Shown here: positions 54,380 to 63,535 of the stretch, piece after piece
How the letters are laid out: each line of letters starts with the position of its first letter
Position numbering within the stretch: the first letter of the stretch is position 1
Source of the DNA: Burkholderia glumae LMG 2196 = ATCC 33617
Lineage (GTDB): Bacteria > Pseudomonadota > Gammaproteobacteria > Burkholderiales > Burkholderiaceae
Assembly (NCBI RefSeq): GCF_000960995.1
Contig: NZ_CP009435.1
Span: forward strand, 62,001-126,000
Direction of reading: 5' to 3'
DNA length: 64,000 nt
Translations under genes and position numbers: made by a program
Notes under the pieces: model-generated
Told to the model about the DNA's origin: nothing
The model's database searches: none
What the model saw: only the letters and a program-made list of their open reading frames with translations

Positions 54380-54408
54380 TTGCGGCAAAGCCGGGAACCC
54401 GCTATGAT
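54380..54408 (+). promoter_or_regulatory. sigma-70-like promoter of phaZ
   Basis: TTGCGG (54380-54385) and TATGAT (54403-54408) are separated by exactly 17 bases. The predicted start would leave a leader of about 95 bases before the phaZ ATG. Confidence 0.6.
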
Positions 54409-54509
54409 CGTCGCGATTGGCCTGCCGCCCAGCGCGGTCTGGCCCCGGACCCACAACGCGCAGCGGCATCGAGCGCCGCTGCCGCGTCGTCCTCCCCTCG
54501 GGAGCCTCC

Positions 54510-56027
54510 ATGCTCTATCAAATGCACGAATTCCAGCGGGCGCTGCTGAGCCCGCTGACCGCCTGGGCCCAGGCCGCCTCGAAATCGTTCGCCAATCCGT
54601 CCAGCCCGCTGTCGCTGATGCCGGGCGCGACGCGCTGGGCCGCCGCCTACGAGTTGCTGTACCGGCTCGGCAAGGATTACGAAAAACCGGAATTCAACCT
54701 GCACCAGATCGAGAAGGACGGCCATCACATCCCGATCGTCGAGCAGACCGTGATCGAGAAGCCGTTCTGCCGCCTGCTGCGCTTCAAGCGCTTCGCCGAC
54801 GATTCGATGGCCGTGGGCCAGCTCAAGGAAGAGCCGGTGGTGCTGGTCTGCGCGCCGCTGTCGGGCCACCATTCGACGCTGCTGCGCGATACGGTGCGCA
54901 CGCTGCTGCAGGATCACAAGGTCTACCTCACCGACTGGATCGATGCGCGCATGGTGCCGGTCGAGACCGGCCCGTTCCATCTCGACGACTACGTCGACTA
55001 CATCCAGGAATTCATCCGCCACATCGGCGCGCGCAACCTGCACGTGATTTCGGTGTGCCAGCCGACGGTGCCCGTGCTCGCGGCGATCTCGCTGATGGCG
55101 AGCCGCGGCGAACCCACCCCGCTGACGATGACGATGATGGGCGGCCCGATCGACGCGCGCAAGAGCCCGACCTCGGTCAATTCGCTCGCCACCAACCATT
55201 CGCTCGCGTGGTTCGAGAACAACGTGATCCACACGGTGCCGGCCAACTATCCGGGCGAAGGCCGCCATGTCTATCCGGGGTTCCTGCAGCACACCGGCTT
55301 CGTGGCGATGAATCCGGAGCGCCACGCGCAGTCGCACTGGGATTTCTACCAGAGCCTGCTGCGCGGCGACGAGGAAGACGCCGAAGCGCACCGCCGCTTC
55401 TACGACGAATACAACGCCGTGCTCGACATGGCAGCCGAGTACTACCTCGATACGATCCGCATCGTGTTCCAGGAATTCGGCCTCGCCGAGGGCACCTGGC
55501 ACGTGCGCGGCGAACGCGTGAACCCGGCCGACATCGGCGAGACCGCGCTGATGACGATCGAGGGCGAACTCGACGACATCTCCGGCAGCGGCCAGACCCA
55601 CGCCGCGCAGCAGCTTTGCACCGGCATCCCGGCCGAGCACCGCCGCAGCCTGACCGCCGAGAAGTGCGGCCACTACGGGATCTTCTCGGGCCGGCGCTGG
55701 CGCACGATCATCTATCCGCAGTTGCGCGAGTTCATCCGCGAGCATCAGCCCGCGCCGAAGAGCCCGGCCGGCTCGCCGCCGGTGGCGCCCGGCAGCGACG
55801 ACGCCGAGCCGGTGCCGCCGGCCGCCGCCACCCCGGCCAGCGCCGGCGCGAGCCCGCACGGCGCGGCGTCGAGCGCGGCGCGCAACGCGGCGCCCCAGCA
55901 CGGCACGCCGGCCACGCGCCGCGTCTCGCAGGCGGCGAAAGCGGCGACGCAATCGGCTGCCGGCAAGCCCGCCGCCAAGCGGGCCGCGCCGAAAGCCGCC
56001 TCGTCGCGCAGCCGTAAGCCGGCCTGA
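54510..56027 (+). CDS. phaZ: intracellular polyhydroxybutyrate depolymerase with basic C-terminal tail
   Basis: The 505-residue enzyme degrades stored PHB. The alpha/beta hydrolase core begins MLYQMHEFQRALLSPLTAWA; the nucleophile Cys (about 183) is in ISVCQPTVPVL, replacing Ser as in PhaZ1-type intracellular depolymerases, and the His is in EKCGHYGIFSG (about 388). After residue 415 comes a roughly 90-residue Ala/Pro/Lys/Arg-rich tail ending KRAAPKAASSRSRKPA, resembling histone H1-like or PhaM-type DNA-binding tails. GGAG lies six bases before ATG 54510. A strong terminator follows. Confidence 0.92.
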   Translation: MLYQMHEFQRALLSPLTAWAQAASKSFANPSSPLSLMPGATRWAAAYELLYRLGKDYEKPEFNLHQIEKDGHHIPIVEQTVIEKPFCRLLRFKRFADDSMAVGQLKEEPVVLVCAPLSGHHSTLLRDTVRTLLQDHKVYLTDWIDARMVPVETGPFHLDDYVDYIQEFIRHIGARNLHVISVCQPTVPVLAAISLMASRGEPTPLTMTMMGGPIDARKSPTSVNSLATNHSLAWFENNVIHTVPANYPGEGRHVYPGFLQHTGFVAMNPERHAQSHWDFYQSLLRGDEEDAEAHRRFYDEYNAVLDMAAEYYLDTIRIVFQEFGLAEGTWHVRGERVNPADIGETALMTIEGELDDISGSGQTHAAQQLCTGIPAEHRRSLTAEKCGHYGIFSGRRWRTIIYPQLREFIREHQPAPKSPAGSPPVAPGSDDAEPVPPAAATPASAGASPHGAASSAARNAAPQHGTPATRRVSQAAKAATQSAAGKPAAKRAAPKAASSRSRKPA

Positions 56028-56085
56028 CGAAGGCGCTCGCTCCACGGCCGCGATCCGGGTGGCGCAACGCCGCCTCGCATTGTTC

Positions 56086-56136
56086 AACGCCACGCAGCAC
56101 CCGGCCTCGAAGGTCGAGCGCTGCGTGGCGTTTTCG
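56086..56136 (+). terminator. intrinsic terminator of phaZ
   Basis: A 13-base arm (AACGCCACGCAGC) pairs with GCTGCGTGGCGTT across a 21-base loop, followed by TTTTCG. It sits between the convergent phaZ and TetR genes and is oriented with the T-run for phaZ. Confidence 0.85.
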
Positions 56137-56182
56137 TGTGCGCAACAGCGGACGCGCGCGACGGCCCGCCCGCGCGGCGCCG

Positions 56183-56815
56183 TCAGCGGCGCAGCAGGTA
56201 GGCGAGCAGGATGTCGGTGTTCATTCGCACGATCTCGTTGCGCTCGTCGGCGGCGCTGAAATCGCGGCCGAGCATCGCGGCCAGCGTGTAGCGGTTCGAC
56301 ACGATGTAATAGCCGAGCCCGGACAGCGTCACGTAGAACCGCAGCGGATCGACGTCGGAACGAAACAGCCCGGCGTTCTGCCCGCGCGCGAGCACGCTGC
56401 CGAGCGTCTGCACGAGCGGCGAGATCATTTCGCTGATGCGCGGCGACTTCAGCATGTAGCGCGCCTCGTGCAGGTTCTCGTTGTTGACGAGCCGCAGCAG
56501 CTCAGGATGATCCCGGTAGTAATCCCAAATGAAATGCGCCAGGCGCGTCACGGCTTCCACCGGCGGCACGCCGTCGAAATCGAGCACGCGCTCGGCTTCG
56601 TTGAGGGCGGAAAACGCGTGCTCGAGCACGGCGGTAAACAGCTGCTCCTTGCTGCCGAAGTAGTAGTAGAGCATCCGTTCGTTGGTTTCGGCGCGCCGCG
56701 CGATCTGGTCGACGCGGGCACCGGACAGGCCCCCGCTGGCGAACTCCTCGGCGGCGGCTAGCAGGATGCGGCGACGGGTTCCTTCGGGATCTCTTTTGAT
56801 TTTTGGCTGAGTCAT
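56183..56815 (-). CDS. TetR-family transcriptional regulator
   Basis: The 210-residue protein has a TetR N-terminal HTH: DPEGTRRRILLAAAEEFASG-GLSGARVDQIARRAETNERMLYYYFGSKEQLFTAVLEHAF. The C-terminal ligand domain (VTRLAHFIWDYYRDHPELLRLVNNENL) resembles the RutR/AcrR-like group. ATG 56815 (MTQPKIKRDPEGTRR) follows the family. It is convergent with phaZ and divergent from rnfB; no operator was identified. Ligand and targets are unknown. Confidence 0.9.
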   Translation of the reverse strand: MTQPKIKRDPEGTRRRILLAAAEEFASGGLSGARVDQIARRAETNERMLYYYFGSKEQLFTAVLEHAFSALNEAERVLDFDGVPPVEAVTRLAHFIWDYYRDHPELLRLVNNENLHEARYMLKSPRISEMISPLVQTLGSVLARGQNAGLFRSDVDPLRFYVTLSGLGYYIVSNRYTLAAMLGRDFSAADERNEIVRMNTDILLAYLLRR

Positions 56816-57057
56816 GGGTTGGGCTCGCGTGGATCCGGCCGGCTCGTGCCGGCAACGCCTCGTCGCCTCCGGCACCGGCGTGGGCGAGGCCCGATAGGCG
56901 TCGCGCCCTGCTGCGGTCGAGCAGAAAATGCGTGTTGATTATGCGCATAGCCGCTGCCGAGCGCAAGGCAGGAAATCGGCGATAATTGCCGTTTGACGAA
57001 CGATTCGGGCCGCGCGGAACCCCACTCGCGCGGCGCACGCCGCCCCACGCAGTCACC

Positions 57058-57897
57058 GTGACCGACACCAGAAAACTCGCGGATCGCATCGAAGATCTGC
57101 TGCCTCAGACGCAATGCACGAAGTGCGGCTACGACGGCTGCCGTCCGTATGCCGAGGCGATCGCCGCCGGCACCGCCGGCTACAACCAATGCCCGCCCGG
57201 CGGCCAGCAAGGCATCGAGCGGCTTGCCGCGCTGCTCGGCAAGCCGGTGATTCCGCTTGCCGTCGAGCACGGCGAGGAACGCCCGCGCCCGCTCGCGGTG
57301 ATCGACGAGCAGCTCTGCATCGGCTGCACGCTCTGCATGCAGGCCTGCCCGGTGGACGCGATCGTCGGCGCGCCGAAGCAGATGCATACGGTGGTGGCCG
57401 AGCTCTGTACCGGCTGCGATCTCTGCGTGCCGCCGTGCCCGGTCGACTGCATCGCGATGATTCCCGTCACGGGCGAGCGCACCGGCTGGGATGCCTGGAG
57501 CCAGCAGCAGGCCGACGCCGCGCGGGCGCGCCACGAGCGGCGCCTCGCGCGCCAGCGCCGCGAGCGCGAAGCGGCCGAGGCGCGTGCCGCGGCGCGGCGC
57601 GCGGCCAGCGCCGCGAACGCGGCCGGCGCTCAGGCCCCCGCAGACGATCCGGAAGCACGAAAACGCGCGATCATCGCGGCCGCGCTCGAGCGCGCGCGCA
57701 AGAAAAAGGAAGAGCTGGCCGCGCAGGGCGATGCGCCGAAGAATACCGAGAACGTCAGCCCGGCCGTGCAGGCGCAGATCGACGCCGCCGAAGCGCGCCG
57801 CCGGCGCATCGAACAGGAACGGCGCGCGGCCGAGGCCGCGCGCGACGGCGAGCGTAGCGACGGCACGCCGCCCGCCTCCGAGCCTCGCGACGAATGA
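57058..57897 (+). CDS. rnfB: orphan RnfB/RsxB-type ferredoxin
   Basis: The 279-residue protein has an N-terminal 4Fe-4S domain (QCTKCGYDGCRPYAEAI, then CPPGG) and two [4Fe-4S] ferredoxin clusters (CIGCTLCMQACPVDAI and CTGCDLCVPPCPVDCI). The long C-terminal tail (about 170-279) is a charged helix rich in Ala, Arg and Glu. RnfB normally feeds the Rnf/Rsx membrane complex, but no rnfA/C/D/G/E genes lie nearby and the usual N-terminal membrane helix is missing. Start GTG 57058 follows a proline-rich upstream frame; no ATG fits. The stop overlaps nth by four bases. Confidence 0.88.
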   Translation: MTDTRKLADRIEDLLPQTQCTKCGYDGCRPYAEAIAAGTAGYNQCPPGGQQGIERLAALLGKPVIPLAVEHGEERPRPLAVIDEQLCIGCTLCMQACPVDAIVGAPKQMHTVVAELCTGCDLCVPPCPVDCIAMIPVTGERTGWDAWSQQQADAARARHERRLARQRREREAAEARAAARRAASAANAAGAQAPADDPEARKRAIIAAALERARKKKEELAAQGDAPKNTENVSPAVQAQIDAAEARRRRIEQERRAAEAARDGERSDGTPPASEPRDE

Positions 57898-58538
57898 ACC
57901 CGAAGAAACGCCAAGCGATCTACGAAACGCTGCAGAGCCTCAACCCGCATCCGACCACGGAACTCGAATACTCGACGCCGTTCGAGCTGCTGATCGCGGT
58001 GATGCTGTCGGCACAGGCCACCGACGTGTCGGTCAACAAGGCGATGCGCCGGATGTTTCCGGTGGCGAACACGCCCGCACAGGTGCTTGCGCTCGGCGAG
58101 GAAGGCGTCACCGAGTACATCAAGACGATCGGCCTGTACCGCACCAAGGCGAAGAACGTCATCGCCACCTGCCGGATTCTGCTCGACCAGTACGGCGGCG
58201 AGGTGCCGGCCGATCGCGAGGCGCTCGAAGCGCTGCCCGGGGTCGGGCGCAAGACCGCCAACGTGGTGTTGAATACGGCGTTCGGCCAGCCGACCATCGC
58301 CGTCGACACGCATATCTTCCGCGTCGCCAACCGCACCGGGCTCGCGCCCGGCAAGGACGTGCGCGCCGTCGAGGCCGCGCTCGAGAAATTCACGCCGGCC
58401 GAGTTCCGGCAAAACGCGCACCACTGGCTGATCCTGCATGGCCGCTACGTCTGCAAGGCGCGCCGCCCCGAGTGCTGGCATTGCGCGATCGAGCCGCTCT
58501 GCGAATTCAAGCCGAAGACGCCGCCGCCGCTCGAATAG
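57894..58538 (+). CDS. nth: endonuclease III
   Basis: The 214-residue DNA glycosylase/AP lyase removes oxidised pyrimidines. The helix-hairpin-helix LPGVGRKTANVVLNTAFG and catalytic Lys, the active Asp (AVDTHIFRV), and the iron-sulfur cluster (CKARRPECWHCAIEPLC, Cys at C-x6-C-x2-C-x5-C) are intact. ATG 57894 overlaps the rnfB stop (ATGA), so the two genes are coupled, a linkage also known between rsxB-G-E and nth in E. coli. Confidence 0.96.
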   Translation: MNPKKRQAIYETLQSLNPHPTTELEYSTPFELLIAVMLSAQATDVSVNKAMRRMFPVANTPAQVLALGEEGVTEYIKTIGLYRTKAKNVIATCRILLDQYGGEVPADREALEALPGVGRKTANVVLNTAFGQPTIAVDTHIFRVANRTGLAPGKDVRAVEAALEKFTPAEFRQNAHHWLILHGRYVCKARRPECWHCAIEPLCEFKPKTPPPLE

Positions 58539-58866
58539 GCGCACACCGGCGCACCCGGTGCGCCGCCGCCGGGCCGGCTGCCTGCCCGAACGGCAGATCG
58601 GCCCCGCCGCTCCGCCCGGCTGGCGGTCGCTTAGCATTCCGATCGATCCTCTCCGCGCCCCGCGCGCAACCGCGCGTGCCCGGCATGCCGCACCGCAGTG
58701 AAACTCGCGACACCGCGCCGACTCCCCCGCTCGCGAAGCAACGGCCCGGCCGGCGCCCGGCGAGCGCCGCCCGGCCGGCGCCGGGGCCCGCCGGCAGCCC
58801 CCGGCGAGCCGGCGTAGAATGGCCGCTTTGCGCGGCATGCCGCAGCGCATCAGAGCCCCCGCCATC
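58539..58866. other. intergenic region between nth and the DUF1841 gene
   Basis: This 328-base gap is about 80% GC. It holds a GGCGCA/TGCGCC inverted repeat at 58548-58564 about ten bases after nth and a TAGAAT -10 element at 58815-58820. No convincing ORF, RNA gene or repeat was seen. Confidence 0.6.
58815..58820 (+). promoter_or_regulatory. -10 element of the DUF1841 gene
   Basis: TAGAAT is a good -10 match 47 bases before the ATG at 58867. No -35 was found. Confidence 0.35.
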
Positions 58867-59301
58867 ATGTTCAATCCGAGCCGCGACGAGGTCCGTCGCT
58901 TCTTCATCGACACCCGCCGCAAGCAGCGCGAGGGCGAAATCCTCACGCCGCTGGAGGCGATTGCCGCCGACTGGATCGCCGAGCATCCCGAATATCACGC
59001 CGAACTCGACGACCACGAGGGCGCCGGCACGCGCGAGTATCCGCCCGAGAGCGGCCGCACGAATCCGTTCCTGCACCTGTCGATGCATCTCGCGATCAGC
59101 GAGCAACTGTCGATCGACCAGCCGCCCGGCATCCGCGCCGCCCACGAGCGGCTGGCCGCGCGCCTGCCGTCGGCGCACGACGCCCAGCATGCGATCATGG
59201 AATGTCTCGGCGAAACGATCTGGGAAGCGCAGCGCACCCATACGCCGCCCGACACCGACGCCTATCTGCAGCGGATCCTGCGCCGCGCCTCGCGCGACTG
59301 A
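58867..59301 (+). CDS. DUF1841 family protein
   Basis: The 144-residue protein begins MFNPSRDEVRRFFIDTRRKQ and contains LTPLEAIAADWIAEHPEYHAEL and NPFLHLSMHLAISEQLSIDQPPGIR, matching the DUF1841 family of small, helix-rich, probably metal-binding bacterial proteins (His/Glu residues in LHLSMH, EHP). No signal peptide. It is convergent with the cytochrome pair and preceded by a -10 element. Function unknown. Confidence 0.85.
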   Translation: MFNPSRDEVRRFFIDTRRKQREGEILTPLEAIAADWIAEHPEYHAELDDHEGAGTREYPPESGRTNPFLHLSMHLAISEQLSIDQPPGIRAAHERLAARLPSAHDAQHAIMECLGETIWEAQRTHTPPDTDAYLQRILRRASRD

Positions 59302-59372
59302 CCACGCGCGGCCCGCGAGGCCGGAGCGCCGCAGGCGATCATGGAACCGGCCGAGCGAGGCGGCGGGCGCCC

Positions 59373-59399
59373 AAAAAAATGCCCCGCCAGGCGGGGCAT
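59373..59399 (-). terminator. intrinsic terminator of the cytochrome pair
   Basis: On the minus strand ATGCCCCGC-CTG-GCGGGGCAT is followed by TTTTTTT. It lies about 32 bases past the stop of the second cytochrome gene. Confidence 0.88.
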
Positions 59400-59430
59400 C
59401 GCGCGGATCACCGCCGGGCGGCCCGGCGCG

Positions 59431-59799
59431 TCATTTCTTGAACACCAGGCTGCCCGGCAGCGTCTCCAGATAGGCGGCGATGTCCTTCATGTCGCTGACC
59501 GACAGGTTCTGCACCTGCGCACGCATGATCGCGTTGTTGCGGCCTAGCATCGGATTGTCGAGTCCCATCTGATACTGGCGCATGGCCCAGACCAGGTAGT
59601 CGGCGCGCTGCCCCGCGAGGCGCGGATATTCGGCGTTGATCGGGTTGTCGAAGGTGGCGCCGTGGCAGGCGGCGCAGTTGTGCGACTCGACGAGCTGCTT
59701 GCCCTTGGCCGCGTCGGCCGCGTGCGCGGTGCCCACCGCGAAACAGGCGGCCAGCGCGAGCGCCGCCGCGGTGCGGAATGCCGGTTGAAGCGTGTTCAT
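59431..59799 (-). CDS. class I cytochrome c (small, periplasmic)
   Basis: The 122-residue protein has a signal peptide (TAAALALAACFAVGTAHA) and a single haem motif CAACH in SHNCAACHGATFDNPIN, with the distal Met in NNAIMRAQVQ. It resembles c-553/cytochrome c4-type domains. ATG 59799 matches the signal. It is the second gene of a two-cytochrome transcript, 37 bases downstream of the next gene and followed by a terminator. Confidence 0.92.
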   Translation of the reverse strand: MNTLQPAFRTAAALALAACFAVGTAHAADAAKGKQLVESHNCAACHGATFDNPINAEYPRLAGQRADYLVWAMRQYQMGLDNPMLGRNNAIMRAQVQNLSVSDMKDIAAYLETLPGSLVFKK

Positions 59800-59836
59800 G
59801 AGGGCTCCTGTCCTGCTGAGAAGGCCAGCGCAGGCG

Positions 59837-60196
59837 TCACTTGTAGGGATTGGACTTCGAATCGGGCTTGCGGGACGCGTAGTACGCGGCGAGGTCCGCG
59901 ATATCCTGGTCGGACAGCGAGGCCGCGATCGCATTCATCGACGCGAAATGCCGGTCCTTCTTCCGGTACGCCTTCAGCGCGTTTTCCAGGTACTGCTGAC
60001 TCTGTCCGCCGATCAGCGGCACCCGGTACACCTCCGGATACGCCGTGCGGTAGTCTTCGATGCCATGACAGCCGATGCACATCGCAGCCTTGCTGGCCCC
60101 GTTCTGCGGGTTGCCCACCACCCCAGCCGCCTGCGAGGTGGCCGCGAGCGCCATGAGCGCCGCGGCCACGACCTGTTTGCCGACGAATTTGTTCAT
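59837..60196 (-). CDS. class I cytochrome c (small, periplasmic)
   Basis: The 119-residue protein has a signal peptide (QVVAAALMALAATSQAAG) and one haem motif CIGCH (MCIGCHGIEDYRT), with Met in FASMNAIAASL as likely axial ligand. The fold VYRVPLIGGQSQQYLENALKAYRKKDR is typical of small diheme-less c5/c552 proteins. Together with the following gene it may act as a soluble donor for a terminal oxidase or for a metabolic enzyme; no such partner is adjacent. Divergent from moxR across 270 bases. Confidence 0.92.
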   Translation of the reverse strand: MNKFVGKQVVAAALMALAATSQAAGVVGNPQNGASKAAMCIGCHGIEDYRTAYPEVYRVPLIGGQSQQYLENALKAYRKKDRHFASMNAIAASLSDQDIADLAAYYASRKPDSKSNPYK

Positions 60197-60432
60197 AGCT
60201 TGTACCTAGCTTGAGGGGAAAACCTGTCGCCCGGTAAGGCAACGGACCGCGTCATTTTGCTTATAGGTGAGACACGCGGGCCGAAAGTCGGCCGATTGTA
60301 CCGCGCTGCCGACGACGCAGTCCACCCGTGCCGGCCGCAATCGCGAGGCCGCCGCCGTCGGGCCGCGAGGCCCCGCCCCGACAGCGCCGCAACGATAGCA
60401 AGCGACGCGCCGACGCAACAGCGCTTCTGACT

Positions 60433-60438
60433 TATACT
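60433..60438 (+). promoter_or_regulatory. -10 element of the moxR operon
   Basis: TATACT 29 bases before the moxR ATG, in the divergent gap with the cytochromes. No -35 recognised. Confidence 0.35.
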
Positions 60439-60466
60439 GGGATTTTTCGCCCGGAAAACCGCCGCC

Positions 60467-61309
<843 letters not shown>

Positions 61310-61338
61310 GCGGCCGCCGCGCCCGAGGAGAGCCCGCC

Positions 61339-61458
61339 ATGTCCCGCCGCGCCTTCCTGACAACCCAGTGCGCCGCCGCGCGCCGCGCCGCCTGCCCGGC
61401 GGCCGGGCCGGCCGCCACTGGCGGCGCCCGGCCCGGCGCCCGGAGGCCGCGATGCTGA
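61339..61458 (+). CDS. possible small ORF between moxR and the vWA gene
   Basis: An ATG-led frame of 39 residues begins MSRRAFLTTQCAAARRAACP, with GGAGAG eight bases upstream, and its stop overlaps the vWA start (ATGCTGA). SRRAFL resembles a twin-arginine start, but the rest is Ala/Arg/Pro/Gly typical of out-of-frame GC-rich sequence and there is no hydrophobic segment. It could be a translational-coupling leader or an artefact. Confidence 0.25.
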   Translation: MSRRAFLTTQCAAARRAACPAAGPAATGGARPGARRPRC

Positions 61459-62627
61459 TCGACTTCTTCTATTCGCTGCGCGCGGCGAAGCTGCCGGTCT
61501 CGGTCAAGGAATATCTGACGCTGCTCGACGCGCTGCGCCGCGACGTCATCCCCCCGTCGATCGACGCGTTCTACTACCTCGCGCGCATGACGCTGGTGAA
61601 GGACGAGCAGTATTTCGACCGCTTCGATCAGGCCTTCGGCGCCTATTTCAAGGGCGTCGCAGCACTGCCCGCCGAGGCGTTCGACCTGCCGGCCGACTGG
61701 CTCGAACAAAAGCTGCGGCGCGAGCTGACGCCCGAGGAAAAGGCCCAGATCGAGGCGATGGGCGGCCTCGACAAGCTGATGGCCCGGCTGCGCGAACTGC
61801 TCGACGAGCAGAAGGCGCGCCACGAGGGCGGCAACAAGTGGATCGGCACCGGCGGCACCTCGCCGTTCGGGCACGGCGGCTTCAATCCGGAAGGCATCCG
61901 CATCGGCGGACCGTCGGCCGGCAACCGTACCGCGCTGAAGGTATGGGAGGCGCGCGCCTACCGCGACTACGACGATTCGGTCGAGCTGGGCACGCGCAAC
62001 ATCAAGGTCGCGCTGCGCCGGCTGCGCCGCTTCGCGCGCGAGGGCGCGGCCGACCAGCTCGACCTGCCCGGCACGATCCGCAGCACCGCCGCGAACGCCG
62101 GCTGGCTCGACCTGCGGATGGTGCCCGAACGGCACAACAACGTGAAGGTGCTGATGCTGCTCGACGTGGGCGGCTCGATGGACGATCACATCGCCCGCAC
62201 CGAGGAACTGTTCTCGGCGGCAAAGGCCGAGTTCAAGCATCTCGAGTTCTACTACTTCCACAACTGCGTCTACGACTTCGTCTGGAAGCACAACCGCCGC
62301 CGCCACGCGGAGCGCACCCCGACCTGGGACATCCTTCACAAGTTCACGCCCGACTACAAGCTGATCTTCGTCGGCGACGCCACCATGAGCCCCTACGAGG
62401 TGGTGCAGCCGGGCGGCTCGGTCGAGTACAACAACGCCGAGGCCGGCGCGGTCTGGCTGCGCCGGCTCGCCGACCAGTTCCCGCACCACGCCTGGCTCAA
62501 TCCCGAGCCCGAGCGGCTCTGGGAATACCGGCAGTCGATCGCGCTGATCCGCGACCTGCTCGGCGCGCGGATGTACCCGCTCACGCTCGCCGGGCTGGAA
62601 GCCGCGATGCGCCAGTTGAGCAAGTAA
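61452..62627 (+). CDS. vWA-domain protein (CoxE-like), partner of MoxR
   Basis: The 391-residue protein has an N-terminal helical region (MLIDFFYSLRAAKLPVSVKEYL) and a C-terminal vWA/CoxE domain with the MIDAS motif VLMLLDVGGSMDDHIARTEELF, an altered DxGxS in place of DxSxS, and TMSPYEVVQPGGSVEYNN. With the preceding AAA ATPase it fits the MoxR-vWA chaperone pairs that assemble metalloenzymes or other complexes. An IS element lies immediately after its stop; the TAA at 62625-62627 is shared with the target duplication. Confidence 0.9.
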   Translation: MLIDFFYSLRAAKLPVSVKEYLTLLDALRRDVIPPSIDAFYYLARMTLVKDEQYFDRFDQAFGAYFKGVAALPAEAFDLPADWLEQKLRRELTPEEKAQIEAMGGLDKLMARLRELLDEQKARHEGGNKWIGTGGTSPFGHGGFNPEGIRIGGPSAGNRTALKVWEARAYRDYDDSVELGTRNIKVALRRLRRFAREGAADQLDLPGTIRSTAANAGWLDLRMVPERHNNVKVLMLLDVGGSMDDHIARTEELFSAAKAEFKHLEFYYFHNCVYDFVWKHNRRRHAERTPTWDILHKFTPDYKLIFVGDATMSPYEVVQPGGSVEYNNAEAGAVWLRRLADQFPHHAWLNPEPERLWEYRQSIALIRDLLGARMYPLTLAGLEAAMRQLSK

Positions 62628-62714
62628 GAGGCCAGTTCAAAAACTCCCGAGAGGGGCTGTTTACTTCCTCGGCAAGCTGTTAACCTTGGGCATCAGAACA
62701 ACGGAAGTCCAAGG

Positions 62715-63125
62715 ATGGAAGCGCCAATCATTGACGACGAACTGTGGATACTGATCGAACCATTGCTGCCACCTGCGAAGCTTCGAGCGAAGAGCGATCC
62801 TGGTCGCCCGCGCGTGTCCGACCGTGCGGCTCTCAACGGCATCCTGTTCGTGTTCAAAACGGGAATTCGTTGGAACCACTTGCCGACTCGTCTGGGCTTT
62901 GGCTCGGGCGCCACATGCTGGCGGCGATTGAGCGACTGGCAAAAGGCTGGTGTATGGGACCAACTGCACGAGTTGCTACTCGACAAGTTGCGTGCGGCCG
63001 GCCAAATCGATCTGTCATACGCTGCGGTCGATTCGTCGTCCGTGCGCGCCGTTGGGGCGGGCGAAAAACTGGCCCGAACCCCACCGATCGCGCGCGACCC
63101 GGTTCCAAGCACCACGTCCTCGTAG
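62715..63125 (+). CDS. IS5-family transposase, first frame (orfA)
   Basis: The 136-residue product begins MEAPIIDDELWILIEPLLPP and includes DRAALNGILFVFKTGIRWNHLPTRLGFGSGATCWRRL, a DUF4096-type N-terminal transposase domain, and the first catalytic Asp in YAAVDSSSVRA. After GAGEKL the frame turns into nonsense (ARTPPIARDPVPSTTSS), while the true continuation is in the -1 frame. An AAAAA run at 63064-63068 is the likely slip site. AAGG lies close before the ATG. Confidence 0.85.
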   Translation: MEAPIIDDELWILIEPLLPPAKLRAKSDPGRPRVSDRAALNGILFVFKTGIRWNHLPTRLGFGSGATCWRRLSDWQKAGVWDQLHELLLDKLRAAGQIDLSYAAVDSSSVRAVGAGEKLARTPPIARDPVPSTTSS

Positions 63126-63535
63126 ACGCCAACGGCGTTCCTCTCGTTGCGATCCTGACTGGCGCGAACACCAACGACGTCACGCAGTTGCTGCCGCTCG
63201 TTGATGCGATTCCACCCATTCGCGGCGTTCGTGGCCGACCGCTTCAGAAGCCCGGCGTCGTCTACGCCGATCGCGGCTACGATTCCACCCGACATCGTCG
63301 CGCGTTGCGTGAACGCGGTATCAAGCCCGTGATCGCCAAGCGCCGGACCGAGCATGGCAGTGGTCTGGGCAAGTATCGTTGGGTGGTCGAACGTACGCAT
63401 TCCTGGCTCCACAATTTCCGGCGCCTACGCACTCGCTTCGAGCGACGTGCCTACATTCACGAAGCATTCCTCAAACTTGGCTGCTCGCTCATCTGTTGGA
63501 ACATCTTCAGACGAGCTGAGCAGGGTTTTTGAACT
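63060..63535 (+). CDS. IS5-family transposase, second frame (orfB, frameshift product)
   Basis: In the -1 frame relative to the first frame, the sequence reads GRKTGPNPTDRARPGSKHHV and continues LVDANGVPLVAILTGANTND, with catalytic Asp in VVYADRGYDSTRHRRAL and Glu in RWVVERTHSWLHNFRRLRTRFERR, ending LICWNIFRRAEQGF before a TGA. No good start of its own is evident; it is almost certainly made as a fusion with orfA by programmed -1 frameshifting. The start given is the approximate point where the frame becomes transposase-like. Confidence 0.8.

Noticed and set aside
58548..58564. Inverted repeat after nth
   Set aside because: Six-base arms and no T-run; expected by chance in sequence this GC-rich.
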